The notes beneath the pieces were generated by a model. That model had not been told where the DNA came from, made no database searches, and worked only from the letters and a program-made list of their open reading frames with translations. This document shows, in pieces, positions 16,097-24,286 of a DNA stretch of 41,127 nt; the stretch's first letter is position 1; each line of letters begins with the position of its first letter. The stretch lies in NCBI GenBank assembly GCA_944387895.1, contig CALXGQ010000011.1, forward strand, positions 1-41,127. The letters run 5' to 3'. The translations under genes were made by a program, and so were the position numbers. Source of the stretch: an uncultured Clostridia bacterium. GTDB taxonomy: Bacteria; Bacillota; Clostridia; Oscillospirales; QAKW01.

Positions 16097-16146
16097 CTCA
16101 CCTTTCTTCAGATTTGTCCAGCCGAACCGGGGCGCCGCCCGGTGAG
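16097..16146 (-). promoter_or_regulatory. Possible S15 autoregulatory leader (Shine-Dalgarno sequestration)
   Basis: On the minus strand CTCACC (plus 16141-16146) can pair with GGTGAG (plus 16097-16102), which is the ribosome binding site of rpsO. The pair encloses a GC-rich hairpin built on ACCGGG and CCCCGGT. S15 is known to repress its own translation through leader structures in several bacteria. This fold is inferred from complementarity only. Confidence 0.4.
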
Positions 16147-16183
16147 AGGCGCGTGCCTAAGCTCGGTTAACTGACGTTTTTGT

Positions 16184-16212
16184 ATTATACTATACTCTTT
16201 GAAAAAAGTAAA
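16184..16212 (-). promoter_or_regulatory. SigA-type promoter of rpsO-pnp
   Basis: On the minus strand TTTACT (plus 16207-16212) and TATAAT (plus 16184-16189) are 17 bp apart. The transcript would have a leader of about 90 nt. Confidence 0.8.
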
Positions 16213-16282
16213 TAGCTTTTTCGGAAAATTCAAATTTTTTATTAGGAATGTGCAAACGCCCGTTCTATTTTCTTCAGAGGTC

Positions 16283-16311
16283 TTGCAATTTTACCCGCCG
16301 TCTATTATAAT
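16283..16311 (+). promoter_or_regulatory. SigA-type promoter of the lipoprotein/two-component operon
   Basis: TTGCAA at 16283-16288 and TATAAT at 16306-16311 are 17 bp apart. It is divergent from the rpsO promoter, about 70 bp away. Confidence 0.82.
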
Positions 16312-16369
16312 ATATAAATAACCGTCCGGGAATCAATCGGATCTCAAAAGGCGGCGAACGAGGATGTTT

Positions 16370-17641
16370 ATGAAAAGATTTTTATTATTGCTGATAGGGA
16401 GCCTGACCCTGCTGCTGACCGGCTGCTCTTTTGCAGGCGGTGAAATGAGCGCCCTTCTGACCCCGCCGGCGCTGAGCGTCGGCCGCGAGGCGCTGAACAA
16501 GGCGATCAAAAACACCATCGGTGAGGAATATGAACTGGTCTATCCGCTGGCCGGCTCTTACCGGACCGGCATTATTTCGGTAGATCTCAACGGCGACGGC
16601 GAAACGGAGGGCGTTTGCTTTTACCGCCCCACCCGATCCGACGGCAAGCTGAGCTTTCTGGTGATGCAAAACCAGAGCGGCAACTGGACGATGCTCTGCA
16701 AGGTGGAGAGCGAAGCGGCGTCTGTGGGGCGGGTGGCCTTCGGCGATCTGGACGCCAACGGGATTTCGGAGATCGTTGTGGGATGGCAGTATTTATCCGA
16801 CGCTGAGGGGAGCTATAACGTCTATTCCATGGAAAACGGCGAAGCGGTGAGCTATCAGACCGGGCTTTATACCCGGTTCATCATGATGGAAGGCGAGCCG
16901 GCCCGGCTGCTGGTGATGAGCCGCAATTCCGCCACCAAGGCGGTTACCGCCTCCCTGATCGGCGCGGAGAACGGCGTGATCGGGCTGGTGAATACGGTGG
17001 CGATGTATGGCAGGGCGGTGGATTATCTGGCGCTGACCTCTGCGGTTACGAGCGAGAACGATCAGGCGGTCTATGTTGACGAGCAGCTGGAAAACGGCCA
17101 GTACTTCACGGAGGTTTTGGCCATCGACGAGCAGGGCAGGCTGACCAATGAGCTTTTGAACCAGCCGGAGGCGTCGTCGCTGCGGTATACGGCGATCAGC
17201 TGCCAGGATATCGATCACGACGGCGTGCCGGAAATCCCGGTGGAAGAGGCGCTGCCCTCCTATCTGCGCAGCGGGGTGGAGGAGCATCTTTATCTGATCT
17301 GCTGGAATTCCTTCGACGGCAAGACCCTGACCCCGGTTTCCCATTCGTTTGTGGACGTCACCGAGGGCTTTTCGGTGGATTATCCCGACGATTGGTACGG
17401 CAAGGTCACGGTCGAGCGGGCGGAGGATGAGAATCGCTCCTTTGTCTTTAAAACGGTGGAGGGCGAAGCGCTTTTCACCATCCGCGTATGCAGTCTGACG
17501 GAATATACCGAAAGTCAGGCGGAGGCCGGATGGAGCAAGCTTTATTCCGATAGCGATCATGTTTATATCATCTATTGCGAAGAAAATTCCATGGGCATCA
17601 ATTATGCCCGGGTCTATGGTCTTTTTGATGTCATCAATTAG
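16370..17641 (+). CDS. Lipoprotein with FG-GAP/VCBS-like calcium-binding repeats
   Basis: This exported protein of 424 residues is predicted to be lipid-anchored. The N-terminus M-K-R-F-L-L-L-L ends in the lipobox L-L-T-G-C. The ATG at 16370 is chosen because GAACGAGG is well spaced from it; ATG at 16364 is two codons upstream. Repeated D-x-[DN]-x-D/N-G motifs occur at D-L-N-G-D-G-E-T-E, D-L-D-A-N-G-I-S-E and D-I-D-H-D-G-V-P-E, each following a short beta strand. This is typical of FG-GAP/integrin-like propellers and suggests calcium binding. The C-terminal 90 residues form a separate mixed domain. It is the first gene of an operon with a response regulator 10 bases downstream, so it may act as an extracytoplasmic sensor or target of the kinase; that is inference. 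Confidence 0.85.
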   Translation: MKRFLLLLIGSLTLLLTGCSFAGGEMSALLTPPALSVGREALNKAIKNTIGEEYELVYPLAGSYRTGIISVDLNGDGETEGVCFYRPTRSDGKLSFLVMQNQSGNWTMLCKVESEAASVGRVAFGDLDANGISEIVVGWQYLSDAEGSYNVYSMENGEAVSYQTGLYTRFIMMEGEPARLLVMSRNSATKAVTASLIGAENGVIGLVNTVAMYGRAVDYLALTSAVTSENDQAVYVDEQLENGQYFTEVLAIDEQGRLTNELLNQPEASSLRYTAISCQDIDHDGVPEIPVEEALPSYLRSGVEEHLYLICWNSFDGKTLTPVSHSFVDVTEGFSVDYPDDWYGKVTVERAEDENRSFVFKTVEGEALFTIRVCSLTEYTESQAEAGWSKLYSDSDHVYIIYCEENSMGINYARVYGLFDVIN

Positions 17642-17651
17642 GAGGTTTGTC

Positions 17652-18353
17652 GTGAAAAAGGTTTTGATACTGGAAGACGAAGAGGCGATCCGCGCTTTCG
17701 TTGTTTTGAATTTGCAGCGCGCCGGGTATGAAACGCTGGAGGCGTCCACCGGCGAGGAGGCGCTGGCTCTTTTCGACCGGAATCCCGATATCGATATCGC
17801 GGTTCTGGATGTCATGCTCCCCGGGATCGACGGGCTGGAGGTCTGCAAGACCATTCGCGCCTCCAATCAGAAGATCGGCATCATGATGCTGACGGCGAAA
17901 ACCCAGGAAACGGATAAGGTGGCCGGCCTGATGAACGGCGCCGATGATTATGTGACCAAGCCTTTTTCTCCCCTGGAGCTGATTGTGCGCGTCGATAGCC
18001 TTTACCGCCGGGTGCAGATGATGAAGGGCGTGCAGACGGAGAGCGGCGACGAGCTGAAGGACGGACCCTTTTCCCTAAACGTCAAGAGCCGTCGGCTGTA
18101 TAAGGACGGGAAGCGGATCGACGTGACCCAGGTGGAATTTCAGATCATGAAAATCTTTCTGGAGAATCCGGGCAAGGCTTTCTCCCGGGAAGAGCTTTTC
18201 CGAACCGTCTGGGGCGACGCCTTTGCCGGCGACCGCCATAAAATCGTCGACGTGAACATCCGGCGCCTGCGGATCAAGATCGAGGAAAATCCCTCCGCCC
18301 CGAAATTCATTCAAACGATCTGGGGCTTCGGATACCGCTGGGGCAATGAATAA
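17652..18353 (+). CDS. OmpR/PhoB-family response regulator
   Basis: This 233-residue two-component transcription factor begins with GTG at 17652, after AGGAGG (17639-17645) overlapping the previous stop. The receiver domain (about 1-115) has the acidic pocket E-D-E-E, the phosphorylated Asp D53 in L-D-V-M-L-P-G-I-D-G, the switch Thr in M-L-T-A-K, and the Lys in Y-V-T-K-P-F. The C-terminal winged helix (about 135-230) ends in the usual R-R-L-R-I-K-I-E and I-Q-T-I-W-G-F-G-Y-R-W. The kinase gene overlaps its end by eight bases, so the two are translationally coupled. Targets are unknown; the operon itself is an obvious candidate. Confidence 0.95.
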   Translation: MKKVLILEDEEAIRAFVVLNLQRAGYETLEASTGEEALALFDRNPDIDIAVLDVMLPGIDGLEVCKTIRASNQKIGIMMLTAKTQETDKVAGLMNGADDYVTKPFSPLELIVRVDSLYRRVQMMKGVQTESGDELKDGPFSLNVKSRRLYKDGKRIDVTQVEFQIMKIFLENPGKAFSREELFRTVWGDAFAGDRHKIVDVNIRRLRIKIEENPSAPKFIQTIWGFGYRWGNE

Positions 18354-19887
18354 GCGTTTTTTTGAAAAACCGAAAAGCTGGGCGAAAAAGCTGGGCCGTG
18401 CCGCGCGGGATCTGGCGGGCAAAATAAAGAATCTGGCCGAAATGGCGCAGAAGCATATTTTTACCGGCATCACCCGCCGGTGGCTGATCAACGTGTTCGG
18501 CGTTATTTTTCTGGTGGTGGTTCTGGTCTTCTCGGTGCTCTGCGCGGTGATCAAGAGCTTTTACTACAGCAACTGCACCAGCACGCTCAAGGCCAGCGGC
18601 GAATATATGGCCAAGTATTTTGAGAAGCATATCTATCCGGAATACCATAGCGTTTCCACCGGCTTTATGGTGATGGTGGAGGATTTTGAGGATAAGAGCA
18701 TCATGGAGATGCAGGTGATTTCCATGAACGGCAGCCTGGTTTTTTCCTCTACCGGCTTTGCCATTGAAACGCTCAATGAAACGCCGGATCTTTTGCAGGC
18801 GCGCACCGGAAAGACCTCCAGCTGGATCGGCTACAACGCCGCCTCCGACGAACGGGTGGTCAGCGTTTCCCTTCCGCTCTATACCGACGATGGGATCATG
18901 GTGGGAACGGTGCGGATGATGGCCTCCCTGCGGCAGGTGGATCAGGCTCTGATGCAGATGAATCTGATCATCGTGGCGATCGGGTTTCTGATCATCCTGC
19001 TCACCACCGTGACCGGGATTTATTTTATCAAGTCCATCGTGGTGCCGGTGGGCTTCATCAATGAAACGGCCCGGGAAATTGCCGACGGCAATATGACCGC
19101 CCGGGTCAAGCAGGTCAATAAGAACGACGAGATCGGCGAGCTCTGCCGCACCATCAACACCATGGCGGAGGAGCTTTCCCAAAACGAGCGGCTGAAAAAC
19201 GAGTTCATCTCATCGATATCCCATGAGCTGCGCACGCCGCTGACGGCCATCCGCGGCTGGACGGAAACCATGCTGGCGGTGGGCGAAAATATGGACGAAA
19301 CCACCCACCGCGGCGTGGAGATCATCTACAGCGAAACGGAGCGGCTTTCCAAAATGGTGGAGGAGCTTCTGGATATGTCGCGGATGCAGAACGGTTCGAT
19401 GAAGCTTTCGGTGGAGCAGTGCGATCTGCTGGCGGAATTTGAGGAAACCGTCTTTATGATGAGTGAGCGGGCCAGAAGCGAAGAGATCCTCATCGAATAT
19501 GTGCCGGAGGAGGAATCCATTCCCGCGCTGGTGGACAAGGATCGGGTGAAGCAGGTCTTTTTCAACGTGATCGACAATGCGATCAAGCATTCTCATCGGG
19601 AGGGGCGCATCGAAATTGCGGCGCGGATCAAAGGCGATCATGCGCTGTTTATCGTGCAGGATTTCGGGGAAGGGATCAGCGAAGAGGACCTTCCTCATAT
19701 CAAGGATATGTTTTATAAAGGCAGGAGCCAGAAACGGGGAAGCGGAATCGGGCTGGGGGTTTCGGATGAAATCATGCGGCTGCACGGCGGTTCCCTGGAG
19801 ATCGAGAGTAAGGTGAACGTGGGAACGGTGGTAACGATTCTTTTCCCGATAAACCGGCAGGAGGAAGACAAGATTGCAGCAGATTGA
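18346..19887 (+). CDS. Membrane sensor histidine kinase (HAMP, HisKA, HATPase)
   Basis: This 513-residue kinase starts at ATG 18346 inside the regulator gene. The N-terminal 45 residues are cytoplasmic and very basic, then a first membrane helix covers about 47-68. An extracytoplasmic sensor domain of about 140 residues and a second helix (about 205-228) follow. HAMP spans about 230-280. The phospho-accepting H293 sits in F-I-S-S-I-S-H-E-L-R-T-P-L-T. The ATPase domain has the N box D-N-A-I-K-H-S, G1 D-F-G-E-G-I, the F box M-F-Y-K-G and G2 G-S-G-I-G-L-G-V. The architecture resembles WalK/ResE-type kinases. The signal is unknown; operon context with a wall-side lipoprotein and a lipid phosphatase points to the cell envelope. 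Confidence 0.95.
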   Translation: MNKRFFEKPKSWAKKLGRAARDLAGKIKNLAEMAQKHIFTGITRRWLINVFGVIFLVVVLVFSVLCAVIKSFYYSNCTSTLKASGEYMAKYFEKHIYPEYHSVSTGFMVMVEDFEDKSIMEMQVISMNGSLVFSSTGFAIETLNETPDLLQARTGKTSSWIGYNAASDERVVSVSLPLYTDDGIMVGTVRMMASLRQVDQALMQMNLIIVAIGFLIILLTTVTGIYFIKSIVVPVGFINETAREIADGNMTARVKQVNKNDEIGELCRTINTMAEELSQNERLKNEFISSISHELRTPLTAIRGWTETMLAVGENMDETTHRGVEIIYSETERLSKMVEELLDMSRMQNGSMKLSVEQCDLLAEFEETVFMMSERARSEEILIEYVPEEESIPALVDKDRVKQVFFNVIDNAIKHSHREGRIEIAARIKGDHALFIVQDFGEGISEEDLPHIKDMFYKGRSQKRGSGIGLGVSDEIMRLHGGSLEIESKVNVGTVVTILFPINRQEEDKIAAD

Positions 19888-20410
19888 CGTCAGGATAATC
19901 GAATGGATCCGCGAAACGCTGGTCGCCGACTGGCTGACGCCCCTGATGAAAGGCATCACCTTTTTCGGCGAATACGGCGCCGGATGGATCCTGATCGCCC
20001 TTCTTCTGCTGTGCTTCAAAAAAACCAGAAGAGTCGGGCAGACGATGGGGATCGCGATGCTGGCCGCCTTTCTGCTCGGCGAAGTCTTTTTGAAGAATGT
20101 GATCCAGCGCCCGCGGCCCTTTACCCTCTGGCCCGAGATCCCGCTTCTGATCCCGGAACCAAGCGGTTATTCCTGCCCCTCCGGCCATACGGCGTCTTCT
20201 TTTGCCGCGGCGTGCTCCATCTTTTTATACCATAAGAAGTGGGGCGCGGCGGCGCTGGTTCTGGCCGGGCTGATCGGGTTTTCCCGGATGTATTTTTCCG
20301 TCCATTATCTGTCGGACGTATTGCTGGGCGCCGCTCTGGGCGTGGCAATGGCCTTCATGGCGCGGCAGATCCTGATCCGGTTCCGCCGGCGGGGCGGAAA
20401 AGACTTGTAA
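19874..20410 (+). CDS. PAP2-family lipid phosphatase (undecaprenyl-pyrophosphate phosphatase-like)
   Basis: This 178-residue integral membrane phosphatase carries the three PAP2 signature motifs: K-N-V-I-Q-R-P-R-P (C1, about 76-84), P-S-G-H-T (C2, about 101-105) and S-R-M-Y-F-S-V-H-Y-L-S-D (C3, about 138-149). The motif histidines are the nucleophile and acid-base residue. Five to six hydrophobic segments surround them. Likely substrates are undecaprenyl pyrophosphate or phosphatidylglycerol phosphate. The gene starts with TTG at 19874, after GAGGAAG and inside the end of the kinase gene, so it is translationally coupled to the two-component system. This suggests the system adjusts lipid carrier recycling or responds to its state. 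Confidence 0.9.
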   Translation: MQQIDVRIIEWIRETLVADWLTPLMKGITFFGEYGAGWILIALLLLCFKKTRRVGQTMGIAMLAAFLLGEVFLKNVIQRPRPFTLWPEIPLLIPEPSGYSCPSGHTASSFAAACSIFLYHKKWGAAALVLAGLIGFSRMYFSVHYLSDVLLGAALGVAMAFMARQILIRFRRRGGKDL

Positions 20411-20433
20411 TGGACGAAAAAGTTTGATACAAT
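20405..20433 (+). promoter_or_regulatory. SigA-type promoter of the RCC1-like pair
   Basis: TTGTAA at 20405-20410 overlaps the stop codon of the PAP2 gene. TACAAT at 20428-20433 follows after 17 bp. Confidence 0.7.
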
Positions 20434-20467
20434 ATCCCGTGTTGTCTGAAAGGAAGGGGATCGCAGC

Positions 20468-21919
20468 GTGAATTTTCTCGGAATCGTATTGCTGGTTCTA
20501 TTTTACTTTTATACGGTGACCTGCGTGTTCTTTACCGTGGAAGTCGCAGCTCTGAAGGGCCGGCGGCGGCGCTGGGGCTGGCTGGGGCTGTTCTTTGGCC
20601 TGATCGGCCTGGTGGTGGTATGCTTTCTGCCCAATGCAAAGGGCGTGACCGGTGAAACCAATCCCATCCGGGTGCTCTGGCGCAAAATAACCGGCGCCGT
20701 TTCTCCCGTAGCGGTTTGGATCATGGTGGCGGGAATCACCGTTGTTCTCGGCGGTACGCTGCTGGGAACGCGGCTGACTGTCTATCTGGAAAACCGCAGC
20801 CATGAACGGGAGCTTTCCTCCTCCGAATCGGAGAAGGAAACGATGACCCCTGCGTCTGTTACCGGCAAGGTGGCGGGCGTGGCCTGCGGAACCGGCTGTA
20901 ATTTCGCCGTGACGGAAAGCGGCGATCTCTATGGCTGGGGCACAACCCAGATGACGGCGCTGGACGAAAGCGGAAAAATCTATCAGAACGTCCAGAAAAT
21001 CTGCGCGGCAGGCGATACCATCTACCTGCTGACGACAGATCATGTCCTTTATGCCAAAGGCGACAACACCAATTCCCTGATCCCCGGGCAAAGCGCCGAA
21101 TATGTCGAGAGCTTTGTGGAGGTGGAGGGAAAGGTGCGGGATATCGCCCTTTCCGAAACGGCGGGCGCCATCCTGAAGGAAAGCGGCAACCTCTATGTGG
21201 TCGGCGTCAACACATACGGCCAGATGGGGCGTTCTGCCGAGCGGGTCACCGATACCTCCCAGCGGATGGCGGCGCAGGTTTCCAAGGTGGTCGTCACCGG
21301 GAGATCCCTTTACTATCTCAATGAATCCGGAGAGGTCTACGGGGTCGGCAGCAATGCCTACGGCCAGTTCGGCCTGGGGCATAAAGAGGCGCAGGCGGCG
21401 CCGGTGCTGCTGACCGGCAACTGCGTCGATCTTGCCGCCGGAGAGGATTTTCTTCTTGTCCTGAAAAACAACGGTACCCTCTGGAGCGCCGGCAGCAACT
21501 GTTTCGGGCAGCTCGGACGTGAGCCGGAGAGCGAAGAGGAAACCGGCGATGCAGCAGAGGCGGCGGAAGAGAACGCTGTTTCCGCGGCGCCGGAGATAAA
21601 ATTCGGGCAAATCGACCTGGAGGGCGTAACGGCTGTTTACGCAGGCGGACGCAGCGCCTTTGCCATGATCGGAACAGAGGTTTATGCCTGGGGGCAAAAC
21701 CATCTGGGCCAGCTGGGGACGGACGGCGGAAACATCGCCCTGCCGAAGCTGGTTCACCGTAAAGCCGTTCAGCTGGCGGCCGGCGGGAACTGCACCCTGC
21801 TGGTAACGGAGGAAGGCAGGCTGATGGGCGCCGGCGACCGGCGCTATTACCAGCTGGGCACCTTCAGCGACGGTTCCGGCTTTCAAGAGATCGCGGAGAT
21901 AAAGGAGGCGGAGGGCTGA
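20468..21919 (+). CDS. Membrane-anchored RCC1-like beta-propeller protein 1
   Basis: This 483-residue protein starts with GTG at 20468 after AAAGGAAGGGGA. Three hydrophobic segments (about 2-28, 36-55 and 78-100) anchor it. After an acidic linker, seven RCC1-like repeats can be counted. Each has a strand followed by G-x-L/V-Y-x-x-G or a close variant, and most then have N-x-x-G-Q-L-G (examples: L-Y-V-V-G-V-N-T-Y-G-Q-M-G and V-Y-A-W-G-Q-N-H-L-G-Q-L-G). Seven repeats would close one propeller. An insertion rich in E and A (about 353-376) interrupts one blade loop. RCC1 domains mostly mediate protein contacts; no catalytic role is evident. The next gene is a related protein that overlaps it by one base. 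Confidence 0.88.
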   Translation: MNFLGIVLLVLFYFYTVTCVFFTVEVAALKGRRRRWGWLGLFFGLIGLVVVCFLPNAKGVTGETNPIRVLWRKITGAVSPVAVWIMVAGITVVLGGTLLGTRLTVYLENRSHERELSSSESEKETMTPASVTGKVAGVACGTGCNFAVTESGDLYGWGTTQMTALDESGKIYQNVQKICAAGDTIYLLTTDHVLYAKGDNTNSLIPGQSAEYVESFVEVEGKVRDIALSETAGAILKESGNLYVVGVNTYGQMGRSAERVTDTSQRMAAQVSKVVVTGRSLYYLNESGEVYGVGSNAYGQFGLGHKEAQAAPVLLTGNCVDLAAGEDFLLVLKNNGTLWSAGSNCFGQLGREPESEEETGDAAEAAEENAVSAAPEIKFGQIDLEGVTAVYAGGRSAFAMIGTEVYAWGQNHLGQLGTDGGNIALPKLVHRKAVQLAAGGNCTLLVTEEGRLMGAGDRRYYQLGTFSDGSGFQEIAEIKEAEG

Positions 21920-23259
21920 TGCAGGAAACGATCGGACATATCAGTTTTGCCTTTGCGGCGCTGTTTGGCTTTTTGCTGATCCTGATGCTGCTGCAAAATA
22001 CCAAAAAGAAGAGCCTGAAGGTGCGCAAAAAAATCAAGGCGCGCCGCAGCTTTTATAGCATTGCCGCAGGCCTTTTCCTGCTGGTGGGTCTGGCGCTGCG
22101 GTTCCTCGATTTTTCCGCCTCGGAGCTGAAAAGCTTTATCAGCACCACCTCTCCGGTGGAGGCTTACACCGCGGAATCCGGGGCGGCGGAAGCAAAATAT
22201 CAGGCGCTGCCCGGAGAGCTTTTTGCCCTGGGCGACGATTACTATGTCCGCACCGTGGACGGAGATGTTTACGGCTATTTGCAGATCAGCCAGACCACGG
22301 AGGATGAAGAAGGGAACGAAACGACGGTTCAATCCTATCAGACCGGGCTTTTTTCCCGGGACGCGGTGCAGCTCTCCGGGGGAGAGAATCTGATCGCGGC
22401 GCTGAGCGAGCGCGGCGTTTTGCGGGTTTCCGGCGCTTTTGAGTATCTGACCTATGAAAAGGACAGAACGGTTTTTGACCGGGAGGTTTACAGCAGAAAC
22501 TGCACCTATGTGAGCGCCACCTCCAATTCGCTTTTTTATGTGCACGACGGCGATCTCTGGAGCGCCGGATATAACGCCTTCGGCAAGCTGGGGGACGGAA
22601 CCTCCCGCAACCGGCTGGAGGGCGCGATGGTGCTGGAGGACGTGGCGTCGGTTTCCGCCAGCGAAACCCATACGCTGGCGGTGGACGTCTATGGAAATCT
22701 CTACGGCTTTGGGGACAACAGCTATTCGGAGATGGGAAACCGGACGACGGCGCAGACCAGCACCCCCGAAAAACTGATGACCGGCGTGAAGCAGGCGGCT
22801 GCGGGGCGGTATTTCAGCATTGTGCTGACGAAAAACGGCGAGGTCTATTCCGCCGGCCGGAACGATCAGGGCCAGCTGGGAACGGGGGACGACCGGGATT
22901 ATGCCACCTATAAAAAGATTCTGGACGGCGTGGTCAAGATCGCGGTAAACAAAAATTCCTGCGCCGCGCTTACGGCCAGCGGGATCCTTTACGTCTGGGG
23001 CGCCAACGGCGACCGTCAGCTGGGGTTGGGCGACGACGTGATCCTGACGCCCACCCAGGTGGCTACCGACGTCTACGATATGGCGATCGGGGAAAGCTCC
23101 ATGGGTGTGATCAAGTTGAACCGGGACGTTTACGTGACCGGAAGCGCCCGTCAGGAAAAAAATAACGTGTATTTGCAGCCCCTCTGGCAGTTCAACGCTA
23201 CGGTTCCGGAGGAATATCTTTATCGTGAAACGGTGGTTATGCCGTCGCGTCCGGAATAA
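21919..23259 (+). CDS. Membrane-anchored RCC1-like beta-propeller protein 2
   Basis: The ATG at 21919 shares its A with the stop of the previous gene (TGATG), so the two are translationally coupled. The 446 residues have two hydrophobic segments (about 9-27 and 47-65) and then seven RCC1-like repeats. The clearest are L-W-S-A-G-Y-N-A-F-G-K-L-G-D-G, L-Y-G-F-G-D-N-S-Y-S-E-M-G, V-Y-S-A-G-R-N-D-Q-G-Q-L-G and L-Y-V-W-G-A-N-G-D-R-Q-L-G. The first two and the last repeat are degenerate. It resembles its neighbour in layout but the two are well diverged, so it is an old duplication or a fixed heterodimer. The likely location is the outer face of the membrane; function unknown. Confidence 0.88.
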   Translation: MQETIGHISFAFAALFGFLLILMLLQNTKKKSLKVRKKIKARRSFYSIAAGLFLLVGLALRFLDFSASELKSFISTTSPVEAYTAESGAAEAKYQALPGELFALGDDYYVRTVDGDVYGYLQISQTTEDEEGNETTVQSYQTGLFSRDAVQLSGGENLIAALSERGVLRVSGAFEYLTYEKDRTVFDREVYSRNCTYVSATSNSLFYVHDGDLWSAGYNAFGKLGDGTSRNRLEGAMVLEDVASVSASETHTLAVDVYGNLYGFGDNSYSEMGNRTTAQTSTPEKLMTGVKQAAAGRYFSIVLTKNGEVYSAGRNDQGQLGTGDDRDYATYKKILDGVVKIAVNKNSCAALTASGILYVWGANGDRQLGLGDDVILTPTQVATDVYDMAIGESSMGVIKLNRDVYVTGSARQEKNNVYLQPLWQFNATVPEEYLYRETVVMPSRPE

Positions 23260-23284
23260 AAAAATCGAATTTTTAAAAAAACAC

Positions 23285-23316
23285 TTGATTTTGCCGGAGA
23301 GATATGATAATATAAT
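23285..23316 (+). promoter_or_regulatory. Probable promoter of rpmE
   Basis: TTGATT at 23285-23290 is a good -35. Downstream the overlapping TATGAT, GATAAT and TATAAT hexamers (23303-23316) give several possible -10 boxes, none at exactly 17 bp with the best match. Confidence 0.5.
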
Positions 23317-23356
23317 CCAAGTAATGAAGTCTGAACGGAAAAAGAGGTGAAAAACC

Positions 23357-23560
23357 ATGAAGGAAGGGATTCATCCCAACTATGATACGGCTGTCGTGAA
23401 GTGCGCCTGCGGCAATACCTTTGAAACACGCTCCACCAAGAGCGAGATCCGTGTTGAAATTTGCTCCAAGTGCCATCCTTTCTTTACTGGCAAGCAGAAG
23501 CTGGTGGATACCGGCGGACGGGTTGACAGATTTAAGAAGAGATACAATCTGGATAAGTAA
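23357..23560 (+). CDS. rpmE: 50S ribosomal protein L31 (zinc-binding type)
   Basis: This 67-residue L31 starts M-K-E-G-I-H-P-N-Y. Cysteines in K-C-A-C-G-N and I-C-S-K-C-H-P-F form the Cys4-type zinc site of the zinc-containing (RpmE1) form. [14 protein letters not shown] is the conserved C-terminal part that contacts the large subunit near the central protuberance. AAAAAGAGGTG precedes the ATG. It is monocistronic, with its own promoter and terminator. The zinc form serves as a zinc store in bacteria that also have a zinc-free paralogue; no such paralogue is seen in this window. Confidence 0.97.
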   Translation: MKEGIHPNYDTAVVKCACGNTFETRSTKSEIRVEICSKCHPFFTGKQKLVDTGGRVDRFKKRYNLDK

Positions 23561-23563
23561 ATC

Positions 23564-23598
23564 AAACAAGGAGGAGCATCCGCTCCTCTTTTTTGTTT
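23564..23598 (+). terminator. Rho-independent terminator of rpmE
   Basis: GAGGAGC pairs with GCTCCTC around ATCC, followed by TTTTTTG and flanked by AACAAG/TTGTT pairs. Confidence 0.88.
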
Positions 23599-23647
23599 TG
23601 CGCGTTTTTGCCCGGTGATTTTGGCGGGGCGCGCAGGGGAGGCGAAA

Positions 23648-24286
23648 ATGATAACAACGATTCTCTGGGATTTCAACGGAACGGTGATGGATGACCTGGG
23701 GGCTTCGGTTCAGGCTGTCAACGCCATGACGGCGCGCCGCGGGCTTCCGTCCATCACGGAGGCGTGGTACACGCGCCATCTGGAGATGCCGCTGGAGCGG
23801 TTTTATGCCGGGATCGGCTTTGATATGGAGCAGGAGCGGCTCGGCGACGTATCGGCTGAATTTCAGCGGGAGTGCGCCGAGCTGCCCCGGCCGGTTTTCC
23901 CGGAGGTGCGCAAGGCGCTGGAGGCTTTCTCCGCCCGTGGACTGCGGCAGCTGCTTTTTTCCTCCCTCCATCAGGAGCTTTTGGCAAGGCAGGCGGAGGA
24001 ACGGGACGTTTCCCGCTATTTCGACGCGATCGTCGGCCGCAAGGATCATTCCCTGGGCGGCAAGGAAAAGGCGGCGGAGGAATATCTCAGGCGCCACGGG
24101 ATCAACGCCGCAGAGGTTCTGGTGATCGGGGATCTGGTCACCGACTGGGAGATGGCGCGCTATCTGGGCTGTCCCTGCGCGCTGATCGAAAAGGGGCACC
24201 AGCATCGGGATGTTTTGAAGAAAACCGGCGCTTACGTTCTGCGTGACGCGACGGAGCTGGATTTGATATTGGAGGAATTTGCATGA
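23648..24286 (+). CDS. HAD-family hydrolase with D-x-N nucleophile motif
   Basis: The ATG at 23648 is chosen for its GGGGAGG site six bases upstream, giving 212 residues. HAD motif I reads W-D-F-N-G-T-V-M-D-D (residues 7-16). The nucleophile Asp is kept, but the second Asp, which protonates the leaving group in phosphatases, is Asn. Motif II is F-S-S (about 109-111), the motif III Lys is in L-G-G-K-E-K-A, and motif IV is I-G-D-L-V-T-D-W-E-M (about 162-171). The cap is helical, as in phosphoglycolate phosphatases. D-F-N-G-T members are known among clostridial HAD proteins, so this is probably a stable variant rather than decay. Its stop overlaps the LUD gene by four bases. Substrate unknown. 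Confidence 0.87.
   Translation: MITTILWDFNGTVMDDLGASVQAVNAMTARRGLPSITEAWYTRHLEMPLERFYAGIGFDMEQERLGDVSAEFQRECAELPRPVFPEVRKALEAFSARGLRQLLFSSLHQELLARQAEERDVSRYFDAIVGRKDHSLGGKEKAAEEYLRRHGINAAEVLVIGDLVTDWEMARYLGCPCALIEKGHQHRDVLKKTGAYVLRDATELDLILEEFA

Noticed and set aside
20498..21886. Long minus-strand open frame opposite the first RCC1-like gene
   Set aside because: This is a shadow of the GC-rich coding strand. The plus-strand product has clear repeats and a ribosome binding site.
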